A stretch of 64,000 nucleotides of DNA from Geomicrobium sediminis (GTDB lineage: Bacteria; Bacillota; Bacilli; Bacillales; Marinococcaceae), in assembly GCF_016908595.1 (NCBI RefSeq), contig NZ_JAFBEC010000004.1:62001-126000 (forward strand). The letters run 5' to 3'. Positions 36,889-45,467 of this stretch are shown one piece after another; position 1 is the first letter of the stretch, and every line of letters begins with the position of its first letter. Position numbers and translations under genes: made by a program. The notes under the pieces are model-generated. The model saw only the letters and a list, made by a program, of their open reading frames with translations, had not been told where the DNA came from and did not search any database.

Positions 36889-37610
36889 AGCTCACGTTTT
36901 TAAGTTTGTTTCCGGAGATGTATCAAGGCGTTTTTTCGTCATCGATTTGGAAGCAAGCAGAAGAGAAAGGGCAAGTAACCTATTCCGTTACTGATTTTCG
37001 TCAGTATGCTGACAACAAGCATAACAAAGTCGATGACTATCCGTTTGGTGGCGGGGCAGGCATGGTGCTTCGTGCTCAACCGATCTATGATGCGATTGAA
37101 AGCTTACAGCTTTCCAAGGACGCACGTGTTGTGCTCCTTTGTCCACAGGGGGGGCCACACACGCAGGAGAAAGCCGAACAACTAGCGTCAGCTGAAGAGA
37201 TTGTCTTCATTTGTGGACACTATGAAGGATATGACGAACGCATTCGTTCCCTTGCAACAGACGAAATTTCAATCGGTGATTACGTGTTAACCGGTGGAGA
37301 GCTCGCCTCGATGGTAATTGCAGATAGCGTTATTCGTTTGCAATCTGGCGTTCTTGGTAATGAGCAATCAGCCAAAGAAGATTCGTTTCAAACGGGATTG
37401 CTTGAACACCCTCATTACACAAGACCGGCAGAGTTTCGTGGAATGAAAGTGCCAGATGTTCTTCTCTCAGGTCATCACAGAAACATCGAAGAGTGGCGAA
37501 AGAAAGAATCCCTTCGCAGGACGTATGAACGAAGACCTGATCTTCTAGAAGACTATGATCAGTCGGACCAAGAAGAAAAATGGTTAAATGAATTTAAGAA
37601 CAACGATTGA
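36885..37610 (+). CDS. trmD: tRNA (guanine-37-N1)-methyltransferase TrmD
   Basis: A 241-residue SPOUT methyltransferase, essential for reading-frame maintenance. The SAM-binding deep trefoil knot includes [27 protein letters not shown] and [14 protein letters not shown]-terminal [13 protein letters not shown] binds tRNA. The ATG overlaps the rimM stop. The -35 of the rplS promoter overlaps its stop codon. Confidence 0.97.
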   Translation: MKLTFLSLFPEMYQGVFSSSIWKQAEEKGQVTYSVTDFRQYADNKHNKVDDYPFGGGAGMVLRAQPIYDAIESLQLSKDARVVLLCPQGGPHTQEKAEQLASAEEIVFICGHYEGYDERIRSLATDEISIGDYVLTGGELASMVIADSVIRLQSGVLGNEQSAKEDSFQTGLLEHPHYTRPAEFRGMKVPDVLLSGHHRNIEEWRKKESLRRTYERRPDLLEDYDQSDQEEKWLNEFKNND

Positions 37611-37635
37611 ACTCTATCAATCGGTATGCTATGAT
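37607..37635 (+). promoter_or_regulatory. Promoter of rplS inside the end of trmD
   Basis: TTGAAC (37607-37612), 17-nt spacer, TATGAT (37630-37635) preceded by TGC, an extended -10. It would start a transcript with a structured leader of about 75 nt. Confidence 0.7.
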
Positions 37636-37642
37636 AGCAGTT

Positions 37643-37720
37643 GTGGCGAAAGCCGTTGAATCCGATGTTCCGCTGCGGTAATCCCGTAAGAGCATCCGAG
37701 AAGGAAGGAGGAAACACCCA
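37643..37720 (+). ncRNA. Candidate L19 (rplS) leader RNA
   Basis: Between the rplS promoter and start codon lies a structured region: CCGATGTTC (37662-37670) pairs with GAGCATCCG (37690-37698) with one mismatch and one wobble, enclosing a smaller GG-TAAT-CC hairpin. Position and size fit the L19 leader family described in Bacillales, in which L19 is thought to regulate its own synthesis. Identity is by position and structure, not by a model search. Confidence 0.6.
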
Positions 37721-38071
37721 ATGACTAATCTCATTAACGAAATTAACAAAGCTCAACTTAAGAGTGACGTACCTAGCTTTCGTCCTGGAGATACAGTAGC
37801 TGTTCACGTAAAGGTAGTTGAAGGTACGCGCGAGCGTATCCAAGTATTCCAAGGTCTTGTATTAAAGCGCCGTGGAAGCTCAATTAGCGAAACGTTTACA
37901 GTACGTAAGATCTCTTCAGGTGTTGGTATTGAGCGTACGTTCCCTGTACATTCACCAAGAATCGATAAGATCGAAGTGAAGCGTCGTGGACGTGTACGTC
38001 AAGCGAGACTTTACTACTTGCGCAAGCTTCAAGGTAAAGCTGCAAGAGTTAAAGAACTTCGTAGCAACTAA
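37721..38071 (+). CDS. rplS: 50S ribosomal protein L19
   Basis: A 116-residue basic protein at the 30S-50S interface. [45 protein letters not shown] and [16 protein letters not shown] are L19 signatures. AAGGAGG lies upstream of ATG. It has its own promoter and leader, and a terminator follows. Confidence 0.98.
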   Translation: MTNLINEINKAQLKSDVPSFRPGDTVAVHVKVVEGTRERIQVFQGLVLKRRGSSISETFTVRKISSGVGIERTFPVHSPRIDKIEVKRRGRVRQARLYYLRKLQGKAARVKELRSN

Positions 38072-38079
38072 AGATGTTC

Positions 38080-38113
38080 AAAAGGAGCTTGCCATTGGTC
38101 AGGCTCCTTTTTA
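38080..38113 (+). terminator. Terminator after rplS
   Basis: AAAAGGAGC (38080-38088) pairs with GCTCCTTTT (38103-38111), followed by further T residues. Confidence 0.85.
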
Positions 38114-38144
38114 TTTATAGTTCGTAAGGAAAGTAGGGAAGACG

Positions 38145-38993
38145 ATGACAATTCAGTGGTTTCCAGGACATATGGCGAAAGCGATTCGCCTAATCAAAGA
38201 ATCTTTAAACCAAGTGGATGTGGTCATTGAGCTGGTCGATGCACGGATTCCAGAATCCTCGCGAAATCCAGTGCTTGATGAAACCGTTACAGACCAACCC
38301 CGTGTTCTCGTATTGATGAAACCAGATATGGCTGATCCTAATGTTACGAAACAATGGCTACAACATTATCGTGACCTTGGTCAAACAGCACTGACCATTG
38401 ATGCTAAGAAGAACATTGGAATCTCTGAGCTAATTGCTGCTGTTACAGAGCTTGCAGAACCAAAAATGGAAAAGCTTCGTAAAAAAGGCATTCAACACAG
38501 AAGTGTACGAGCGATGATTGTTGGTATTCCTAACGTAGGTAAGTCCACACTAATCAATCGTCTCGTAGGAAAGAATCAAGCAACAACCGGCAATAAGCCA
38601 GGGGTGACGAGAAAGAACCAATGGCTAAAAGTTGGCAAAAAGCTAGAGCTATTGGATACGCCAGGAATTCTGTGGCCGAAATTTGAAGATCAAACGGTCG
38701 GTTTGCGTTTAGCAGCGACTGGTGCAATTAAAGATGAGCGACTTGATTTTTCAGATGTTGTACTCTATTTGATTCGTTATATGAAAGAATACTACCCAAA
38801 ATCTTTGTTAGAACGGTACAAGCTTCAAGAAGAACCAGAACATGATGTTGGCTGGTTTGAAGAGATTGGCCGAAAGCGCGGATGCCTCATGGGAGGCGGA
38901 GACATTGATTTTGATGCAACTGCAGAGTTGATTTTACGAGAATATCGTTCTGAAAAACTAGGGAGAATTTCGCTTGAACGACCTGAGCAATAA
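38145..38993 (+). CDS. rbgA: Ribosome biogenesis GTPase RbgA (YlqF)
   Basis: A 282-residue circularly permuted GTPase required for late 50S assembly (entry of L16, L27, L36). WFPGHMAKA opens the protein; the permuted order is G5-like DARIPESSRNP, G4, G1 GIPNVGKSTLINRL (about 127-140), then G3 DTPGILWPK. The C-terminal ANTAR-like domain includes KRGCLMGGG. The G4 motif is MKPD (residues 58-61) in place of the canonical NKxD, an unusual change in the guanine-specificity element. It follows rplS and precedes rnhB, the standard order. Confidence 0.95.
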   Translation: MTIQWFPGHMAKAIRLIKESLNQVDVVIELVDARIPESSRNPVLDETVTDQPRVLVLMKPDMADPNVTKQWLQHYRDLGQTALTIDAKKNIGISELIAAVTELAEPKMEKLRKKGIQHRSVRAMIVGIPNVGKSTLINRLVGKNQATTGNKPGVTRKNQWLKVGKKLELLDTPGILWPKFEDQTVGLRLAATGAIKDERLDFSDVVLYLIRYMKEYYPKSLLERYKLQEEPEHDVGWFEEIGRKRGCLMGGGDIDFDATAELILREYRSEKLGRISLERPEQ

Positions 38994-39003
38994 GCGGGGC
39001 GTC

Positions 39004-39029
39004 TGACGAAGGATCCCTAGTTTTCGTCA
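39004..39029 (+). repeat. Inverted repeat upstream of rnhB
   Basis: TGACGAA (39004-39010) and TTCGTCA (39023-39029) are a perfect 7-bp inverted repeat with a 12-nt loop in the 51-bp rbgA-rnhB gap, 15 bp before the rnhB start. There is no T run, so it is not a typical terminator; it could affect access to the ribosome site. Confidence 0.5.
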
Positions 39030-39044
39030 TAGAGAGGGCTAATC

Positions 39045-39803
39045 ATGAAAAAAGCAACGATTAAAGACATTAAATTAGAGTTAGCAGGGGAAACGATCGC
39101 AGCAACCAGACTTGAAGAACTTCGCGCAGATTCACGAACAGGTGTCCAAAATTTATTAAAGAGTTATGAGCAAAAACAACAGCTTCTACGTGAAAAAATG
39201 CAATCCTATACCGATAAAAGAAATGAAGAGTTTCAAATGTGCAATACGTGGCAGATCGCAGGTCTTGATGAAGTCGGTCGAGGGCCACTTGCAGGACCGG
39301 TGACTACAGCTGCGGTCATGATTCCAGAAGACGTTTTTCTTCCAGGTCTTACGGACTCCAAAAAGTTAAGTAAACGAGATCGTGCGTATTTCTACGATGA
39401 AATTATGAGCCGCTGTACTGTAAGCATTGGTGAGGCAAGTGTTGAAGAAATTGATGAGTTCAACATTTATGAAGCCACAAAGTTAGCGATGGTACGTGCA
39501 GTCACTGGATTAAAAACGACGCCAGATCATTTGCTCGTTGATGCGATGACGCTCCCAGTCACGATTCGTCAGACATCACTTATTAAAGGTGATTCAAGAA
39601 GTATGAGCATTGCGGCAGCATCTGTTATCGCAAAGGAAACGCGGGACAAATACATGAAAACGTTACACGAACAGTACCCACAGTATGGGTTTGATCAACA
39701 CGTTGGTTATGGGACAAGTGCGCATTTACAAGCGATGGATGAATACGGATTGTTGCCTGTGCATCGCAGAAGTTTTCGTCCTGTAGCAGATCGTTTATAT
39801 TAA
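39045..39803 (+). CDS. rnhB: Ribonuclease HII
   Basis: A 252-residue enzyme that cuts RNA in RNA-DNA hybrids and removes single ribonucleotides from DNA. The active-site motif AGLDEVGRGPLAGP (Asp 74, Glu 75 approximately) and later acidic residues in LLVDAM and YGTSAH-adjacent segments match RNase HII. An N-terminal extension of about 70 residues (ATIKDIKLEL...) is the usual Bacillus form. GAGGG precedes the ATG. Confidence 0.96.
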   Translation: MKKATIKDIKLELAGETIAATRLEELRADSRTGVQNLLKSYEQKQQLLREKMQSYTDKRNEEFQMCNTWQIAGLDEVGRGPLAGPVTTAAVMIPEDVFLPGLTDSKKLSKRDRAYFYDEIMSRCTVSIGEASVEEIDEFNIYEATKLAMVRAVTGLKTTPDHLLVDAMTLPVTIRQTSLIKGDSRSMSIAAASVIAKETRDKYMKTLHEQYPQYGFDQHVGYGTSAHLQAMDEYGLLPVHRRSFRPVADRLY

Positions 39804-39819
39804 AGAAGGTGAAGTCAAA

Positions 39820-41253
39820 GTGAATATCAGTGGTCCACTACATAGCACTGAGAACCGTACACAGCAGACATCATCATTTCATGGTCTTCGCGTAGGAGAG
39901 TGGTTTAGCGGAAAAGTGAAGACCATCTATAATGGACAGTTCGCGGCGATTGAGACGAAGAACGGTTCATTTGTTGCGCGTCTGGAAGCGGCGCTTGAAG
40001 CGAACAAACGCTATGTCTTTCAAGTAAAGCAGACCGGTCGCGAGATTCAACTAAAAGTTATCCAACAAACGAATCAAGTTGATGTTAACGAGACGTTAGG
40101 AAAGCGTGCTGATCGTTTTGAGCGAGCGCTCTTTCATCATTTTGTAAAACATGAGGTAGCGTTTACGAAAGAACAGATGCAACAATTAGCGTCGCTATTA
40201 AAGGAAGCGGGCACGGTTAAGCCAAATGCATTGCAAACGATGGCGCTCATGCAAGAGCGTCAGTTTCCGGCGACGAAAGCAACGTTTGATGCGTTGCATA
40301 CGTTTCAAACGTCTTCTCTGACACTTGGTGAACGATTACATACGCTCAAACAGCAATTACAACAATTACAGTCGCAATCAGAATCTACGACGCGTTTTCT
40401 ACAGTTGTTAGAACACGCTTCTACTTCGCGTGATGTTGGCAACCGTGAATTGTTGCAAGTTTCTCGTTTGCAACAGATTATACATGATGCGACTCGTGGA
40501 GAAGGTGTAAGACAACAAGGAGCGACTGAACTACTATCAAGGCTACAATGGGTTGAACGAGGGACGATGATGGACGCCGAACATGCGCGAACGTTCGAGC
40601 AAAAGCTAGTACAGATGAGTCAAAAAGAGCAAGCCTCTACGATGAGTCAACTGTTACACGCAAAAGGTCTTACTAAGGAAGAACGTTTCGTATTACAACA
40701 ACTCTTTAAAGAAGAACGTATTCAAGCCACTCAAGTGCGTGACTTTTTACGTGGTGAAAATCATGTATCCTTGAGAGCACTACTTCAGGCAGGCGTTTCA
40801 TCTGAATTACCGGTGCAACAAAAAGCACAGTTAGCAACGGTGTTTCAACAAGTTGTTGGTGCAACGCTCTTCCATGAGTCACAAGCGCAACCAATCATCG
40901 TACCGATGCACGTGAATGACACATTTTTAGATGTGCTTATTATGATGGACGACCCTAAAGAACAGCTTGAAGAAACAGAAAGAGTGCTATTTTTTTTAAC
41001 ATTACCGCATTTGCAAGATACAGTCGTAGATGTGCGTCGTCAAAAGCAGCAACTAGCGATTACCGTCTATAATCAAATGGATGAACCTCACTGGATTAAA
41101 CCGATTTTAGTGCCACCCTTTAAAGAGAAGTTAAAAGAGCTAGGGTTTTCATTAACTTCATTTGAATGGTTACGAGCAAATGAACAACTACCGGTGTTAA
41201 AAAGTTCAAATCAAGAGATGACAACGAATCATCGATTGGACGTGCGTGTATGA
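39820..41253 (+). CDS. YlqG-type protein with FliK-like C-terminal region
   Basis: A 477-residue protein in the place of B. subtilis ylqG. The N-terminal part (about 20-80) has GEWFSGKVKTIYNGQFAAIE, then a long Gln-rich helical region (about 85-370). The C-terminal 110 residues (RVLFFLTLPHLQDTVVDVRR then ITVYNQ and KEKLKELGFSLTSFEW) resemble the pattern of the flagellar hook-length FliK C-terminal domain. The start is GTG after AAGGTG; the stop overlaps the next gene, which is FlhB-tail-like. The FliK similarity is my reading and not a database hit; the biological role is unknown. Confidence 0.7.
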   Translation: MNISGPLHSTENRTQQTSSFHGLRVGEWFSGKVKTIYNGQFAAIETKNGSFVARLEAALEANKRYVFQVKQTGREIQLKVIQQTNQVDVNETLGKRADRFERALFHHFVKHEVAFTKEQMQQLASLLKEAGTVKPNALQTMALMQERQFPATKATFDALHTFQTSSLTLGERLHTLKQQLQQLQSQSESTTRFLQLLEHASTSRDVGNRELLQVSRLQQIIHDATRGEGVRQQGATELLSRLQWVERGTMMDAEHARTFEQKLVQMSQKEQASTMSQLLHAKGLTKEERFVLQQLFKEERIQATQVRDFLRGENHVSLRALLQAGVSSELPVQQKAQLATVFQQVVGATLFHESQAQPIIVPMHVNDTFLDVLIMMDDPKEQLEETERVLFFLTLPHLQDTVVDVRRQKQQLAITVYNQMDEPHWIKPILVPPFKEKLKELGFSLTSFEWLRANEQLPVLKSSNQEMTTNHRLDVRV

Positions 41254-41570
41254 AATCGAAACGAAAATTTGCAGCTGCACTTCGGCATGATGCAAAAAGC
41301 GATCATGCACCGGTCGTAACAGCAAAAGGTCACGGTACCGTCGCAGAAAAAATTGAACAAACTGCCAATGAGTCAGATACCCCTGTTGTTGTAGATGAAG
41401 CACTCGCTGAACTGATGACGCACTTACATGTTGAAGCGCCGATTCCGTCTGAGCTGTATGAAGTGGTCGCTGAAGTATTTGCCTTTGTCTATAAAATTGA
41501 TCGTGAAATGAAAGAAATTCACGAAGTTGGGAATGTTACTGACAAAGGGGGTTCGACTCATGGCAAATAA
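41250..41570 (+). CDS. FlhB C-terminal-domain-like protein (YlqH type)
   Basis: A 106-residue protein that matches only the cytosolic tail of the flagellar export gate FlhB: FAAALRHDAKSDHAPVV, AKGHG, AEKI, TPVVVDEALAELM and the end ELYEVVAEVFAFVYKIDRE. The membrane part is absent and the NPTH autocleavage motif is missing; the protein begins about where the released FlhB fragment would begin. Comparable free-standing FlhB tails (YlqH in B. subtilis, FlhX in Helicobacter) are known. It overlaps the FliK-like gene by 4 bp, and its end overlaps the next small gene. Confidence 0.82.
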   Translation: MKSKRKFAAALRHDAKSDHAPVVTAKGHGTVAEKIEQTANESDTPVVVDEALAELMTHLHVEAPIPSELYEVVAEVFAFVYKIDREMKEIHEVGNVTDKGGSTHGK

Positions 41571-41733
41571 GAAGAATTTACTTGATGTTCAAGGTGCATC
41601 AGACATGATTAATCAATACAAAGAAGAAATGGCGCATGAGTTTGGTGTACACCATAGTGTGCAAGAACAAGATGCCAAAGCAAAAGATATGACAAAAACG
41701 ATTCAAGAAGAAAAAAATAAAAAGAATGATTAA
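41560..41733 (+). CDS. Small alpha/beta-type SASP-like protein
   Basis: A 57-residue protein. Its first half, MANKKNLLDVQGAS then MINQYKEEMAHEFGV, follows the pattern of alpha/beta small acid-soluble spore proteins (LLVPGAxxALDQMKxEIAxEFGV), including the EFGV segment where the germination protease cuts. The second half (DMTKTIQEE) is like a shortened second DNA-binding helix, but the VGGEITKRLV block is not intact. The start at 41560 is set by AAAGGGGG eight nt upstream. It overlaps the FlhB-like gene. It is highly charged and ends in a strong terminator. A divergent SASP is the best reading; a spore role is inference. Confidence 0.65.
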   Translation: MANKKNLLDVQGASDMINQYKEEMAHEFGVHHSVQEQDAKAKDMTKTIQEEKNKKND

Positions 41734-41735
41734 GT

Positions 41736-41783
41736 AAACGTACAAGAGATGGAAAGTCTAAACTCTCCATCTCTTGTACGTTT
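41736..41783 (+). terminator. Strong terminator after the SASP-like gene
   Basis: An 18-bp perfect stem (41736-41753 with 41766-41783, arms starting AAACGTACAAGAGATGG) with a 12-nt loop, followed by ATTTATGTTTTTT. It isolates the rnhB-side genes from the ABC transporter. Confidence 0.85.
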
Positions 41784-41892
41784 ATTTATGTTTTTTGAAA
41801 TTTTTCCGAATATTCACTGGAAATTTATTTCGAAAAGCGTTATATTTACTTGGTGACTGTTTTCTGAACTTCGCTTGAAAGTAGGTGTAATT

Positions 41893-43647
41893 TTGCAAAT
41901 ATTTAAGGCTTTAAGACAGTACTATTGGCCGTATCGACGTTACTTTCTAGGATCTATTTTCTTTTTAGTGTTTGTGACTGGCTTTACGGTCGTCTACCCG
42001 ATTTTCCTGCAATTAGCCATTGATGAAGGAATCGTTAACCAAAACTATGACCTCATTCCTATGCTAGCAATTGGCTTTATTATCGTCATGATGTTCAAAG
42101 GGTTAGCTGCCTTTTTCCATCAGTATTGGGGCGATGTTTTCGGGATAAAAACCGTTTATGAATTACGTAAAGCATTGTATGAAAAGTTGCAATACTTACC
42201 TTTTCGCTATTACGATAACGCTCGAACAGGGGATTTAATGTCAAGGCTAACAGCTGATGTGGAAGGCTTCAGGTTCTTCTTGTCATTTGGGTTTGCGCAA
42301 TTGTTTAACTTCGTAATGATCATCGTCTTTTCTCTTATTGTAATGTTTTATTATTCACCTCAACTCGCACTGATTACTCTTTTTATGATGCCGATTTTAG
42401 CACTTACGGTACAGCGTTTTGATAAATTTGTTCACCCTGCATTTAAAGAGATTCGTATTTCAATGGCAAGTTTAAATACGCGTGTTCAAGAAAATGTTAG
42501 TGGCATGAACACAGTAAAATCATTGTCAAAAGAAGAGTTCGAGAAAGATCGATTTGATGAGAAGAACTCCCATTATCGCGATCGTTACTTGTACACGTCA
42601 GGCATTTGGTCAAAGTATTTTCCGGTTATGGAATTTATCGGAAACGTTGCTGTAGTGCTCTTACTTGCTTACGGTGGCTATCTAGCAATCTATGGCACCC
42701 TAACGCCAGGAGCATTTGTCGCATTTTTTAGCCTTGTCTGGTACATTATGGGACCATTAATGAATTTAGGTTTTATCATTAATACGTTTAGTCAATCAAA
42801 AGCTTCTGGTGAGCGTTTGCTTGAAGTATTAAATGAACCAGAAGATATAAAGAACCATGATACAGCGATTAATGCAGGACGACTTACCGGTGATGTGTCG
42901 TTTGAAGACGTTTCCTTTTATTATCCTAACGAAGAAAAACCAGCGTTACAACATGTCTCGTTTCAAGTGAAGCATGGTGAGACAATTGGTCTCATGGGTC
43001 AAACAGGGGCAGGTAAATCAAGTGTTACACAACTAATTGCTCGCTTTTACGAAGCCACTCATGGGCAAGTTAAGATTGATGGAAAAGCAGTACAAGAGTA
43101 TACAATTAAAACGTTACGAGAAAATATTGGATTTGTTCTACAAGAACCGTTTTTGTTTTCATCTTCGATCCGAGACAATATTTCTTACGGACGTCCGGAA
43201 GCCGAACTTGAAGAGATTGTGGAGGCCGCAAAACGAGCAGATGCCCATGAATTCATTGAAGCTTTACCAAGTGGTTATGACACCGTTTTAGGTGAGCGGG
43301 GAATGGGGCTTTCTGGTGGACAAAAACAACGAATTTCAATCGCAAGAGCATTGTTAGTTAATCCAAGTATTTTAATTTTAGATGACGCTACGAGTGCGGT
43401 TGATATGCAAACAGAAGTGAAAATTCAAAAAGCGTTTCGTGAACTTATGAAAGGGCGCACAACGTTCATTATTGCTCACCGCATATCAAGCGTTCAACAT
43501 GCAGATCAAATCTTTGTGTTAGAAAACGGGAAAATGAAAGAACGTGGGAAGCACAGTGAGTTACTTAAAGAAGGCGGCATGTATAAACGAATCTATGATA
43601 TTCAATATCAAGATTTGCAAACGATTCAGGAAGAGTCCATACGGTGA
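41893..43647 (+). CDS. ABC exporter half-transporter, first subunit
   Basis: A 584-residue ABCB-type half transporter with six membrane helices in about 1-310 and an ATPase domain after 335. Walker A is GQTGAGKSS near 368, signature LSGGQKQ is intact near 473, and Walker B ends LILDDATSAVD: the catalytic glutamate is replaced by aspartate. Start is TTG 41893 (AGGTG upstream); an upstream in-frame TTG at 41875 lacks a ribosome site. The next gene is its partner. The pair resembles YfiB/YfiC or BmrCD-type multidrug or lipid exporters; substrate unknown. Confidence 0.9.
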   Translation: MQIFKALRQYYWPYRRYFLGSIFFLVFVTGFTVVYPIFLQLAIDEGIVNQNYDLIPMLAIGFIIVMMFKGLAAFFHQYWGDVFGIKTVYELRKALYEKLQYLPFRYYDNARTGDLMSRLTADVEGFRFFLSFGFAQLFNFVMIIVFSLIVMFYYSPQLALITLFMMPILALTVQRFDKFVHPAFKEIRISMASLNTRVQENVSGMNTVKSLSKEEFEKDRFDEKNSHYRDRYLYTSGIWSKYFPVMEFIGNVAVVLLLAYGGYLAIYGTLTPGAFVAFFSLVWYIMGPLMNLGFIINTFSQSKASGERLLEVLNEPEDIKNHDTAINAGRLTGDVSFEDVSFYYPNEEKPALQHVSFQVKHGETIGLMGQTGAGKSSVTQLIARFYEATHGQVKIDGKAVQEYTIKTLRENIGFVLQEPFLFSSSIRDNISYGRPEAELEEIVEAAKRADAHEFIEALPSGYDTVLGERGMGLSGGQKQRISIARALLVNPSILILDDATSAVDMQTEVKIQKAFRELMKGRTTFIIAHRISSVQHADQIFVLENGKMKERGKHSELLKEGGMYKRIYDIQYQDLQTIQEESIR

Positions 43648-43664
43648 AAGGAGGGAAAGTGTCA

Positions 43665-45467
43665 ATGCCAACAACGAGGGTAATGGAGCGTTTTCGATAT
43701 AGTCAAGATACAGCAATTGAAAAACCGTTCAACTGGGAAAAATTAGCACGCTTACTTCATTACATGAAAGAAAGTGGTTCCTTAATCGTAAAAGCGATCG
43801 TTGCGATGCTGATTACGACAACTGTGCGATTGATCGTCCCTCTCATTATTGGTCAATGGGCTTTGGATTTTGCACTAGCAAATGAAGATTACGAGCTTAT
43901 GCTGCAACTAGCGGTACTTGCATTGTTTCTTTATATTTTTTCTTTGTTTGCAAACCGACTACGAATTAAATGGACGAATGAAATTGGACAAAATGCAATT
44001 CATGCGTTGAGAAAGCAATTGTTTAACCACATCCAAGGGTTATCTAACCGGTTCTTTGATAACCGTTCAGCAGGCTCAATTCTCGTAAGAGTCGTCAATG
44101 ATGTGAATGCATTGCAAGAGCTTTTCACAAACGGAATTATTAACATGTTAATGGACATCATCATGCTCATTAGCATCGTGATCATTCTGTTTACGTTAAG
44201 CCCACCACTTGCACTTGCTGTGCTGATTGTACTGCCTATTATGTTTTTTATTTCGACGAAACTACGTCGTAACATTAGACGGTCTTGGCAAACGGTAAGA
44301 ATTCGTCAATCGAAATTAAACTCTCATTTAAATGAAAGCATTCAAGGTGTCAGAGTCACCCAATCGTTTTCACAAGAAGAAAACAACATGTCCTTTTTTA
44401 GAGGTGTGAACAAAGAAAATTACGATGCATGGGATGAAGCATCTAAGAAAAGTGCGGTTTTCCGTCCATTTGTAGAAATGGCAAACGCACTCGGTTCAGC
44501 CGTTTTAATTTGGTATGGGGCGTATCTTGTTATGACAGGTTCAATCGGATTTGGTGTTCTCGTTTCTTTCGCATTTTTCCTCGGAATGTTCTGGGAGCCA
44601 ATTTCTAGACTCGGCCAAGTGTACAATCAACTGCTCGTTGCGATGGCGTCTTCAGAACGAATCTTCGAGTTTCTCGATGAAGAACCGAATGTGAAATCAA
44701 AACACGATGGCAATGAAGCAACGAATCTTAAAGGGGAAATTCAATTTGAAGCGGTCACGTTTGCTTATGATGAAAGTCGTAAAGCGTTAAACCGTATTAG
44801 CCTATCAATTCCAAAAGGTCAGACGATCGCACTCGTTGGTCATACAGGGTCTGGGAAATCAACCATTGCGAACTTAATTTCTCGTTATTACGATCCTACA
44901 GATGGTCGCATTATGCTTGATGGCATTGATTTAAAAGATTACAAGCTCCATCGTTTACGTGAAGAAGTAAGCACGGTATTGCAAGACACGTTCATCTTCT
45001 CAGGAACGATCCGAGAGAACATACGCTTTGGGAAACCAAATGCAACGGACGAAGAAGTGGAGCAAGCGGCAAAGGCAATTGGAGCGAATCATTTTATTGA
45101 AAAATTACAAAATGGATATGAAACGGAAGTAGAAGAACGAGGAAACGTGCTTAGTGTCGGTGAACGACAGCTATTATCATTTGCTAGAACGCTATTGGCA
45201 GATCCGAAGATTATCATTCTAGATGAAGCAACCGCAAGTATTGATACTGAAACCGAAGTCAAAATCCAACAAGCATTAAAAACGTTATTGCACGGGCGAA
45301 CGTCAATTATGATCGCACATCGATTATCGACTATTCGTGAGGCAGATAATATTATCGTATTAGAGCAAGGAAACGTTCTGGAAAATGGAAATCATGAGCA
45401 ATTAATGAAACGAGAAGGCAAATATTATGATCTCGTTATGAGCCAATTCAAAGCTTTAACTGTATAA
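43665..45467 (+). CDS. ABC exporter half-transporter, second subunit
   Basis: A 600-residue partner with an N-terminal cytosolic stretch, six membrane helices (about 45-330) and an ATPase domain. Walker A GHTGSGKST near 390; Walker B IIILDEATASID keeps the catalytic Glu; the signature motif is degenerate, LSVGERQ near 495. With the first subunit this makes the asymmetric heterodimer typical of bacterial heterodimeric exporters: one consensus ATP site and one degenerate site formed by Asp of subunit 1 and LSVGE of subunit 2. ATG 43665 is preceded by AAAGGAGG. Confidence 0.9.
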   Translation: MPTTRVMERFRYSQDTAIEKPFNWEKLARLLHYMKESGSLIVKAIVAMLITTTVRLIVPLIIGQWALDFALANEDYELMLQLAVLALFLYIFSLFANRLRIKWTNEIGQNAIHALRKQLFNHIQGLSNRFFDNRSAGSILVRVVNDVNALQELFTNGIINMLMDIIMLISIVIILFTLSPPLALAVLIVLPIMFFISTKLRRNIRRSWQTVRIRQSKLNSHLNESIQGVRVTQSFSQEENNMSFFRGVNKENYDAWDEASKKSAVFRPFVEMANALGSAVLIWYGAYLVMTGSIGFGVLVSFAFFLGMFWEPISRLGQVYNQLLVAMASSERIFEFLDEEPNVKSKHDGNEATNLKGEIQFEAVTFAYDESRKALNRISLSIPKGQTIALVGHTGSGKSTIANLISRYYDPTDGRIMLDGIDLKDYKLHRLREEVSTVLQDTFIFSGTIRENIRFGKPNATDEEVEQAAKAIGANHFIEKLQNGYETEVEERGNVLSVGERQLLSFARTLLADPKIIILDEATASIDTETEVKIQQALKTLLHGRTSIMIAHRLSTIREADNIIVLEQGNVLENGNHEQLMKREGKYYDLVMSQFKALTV

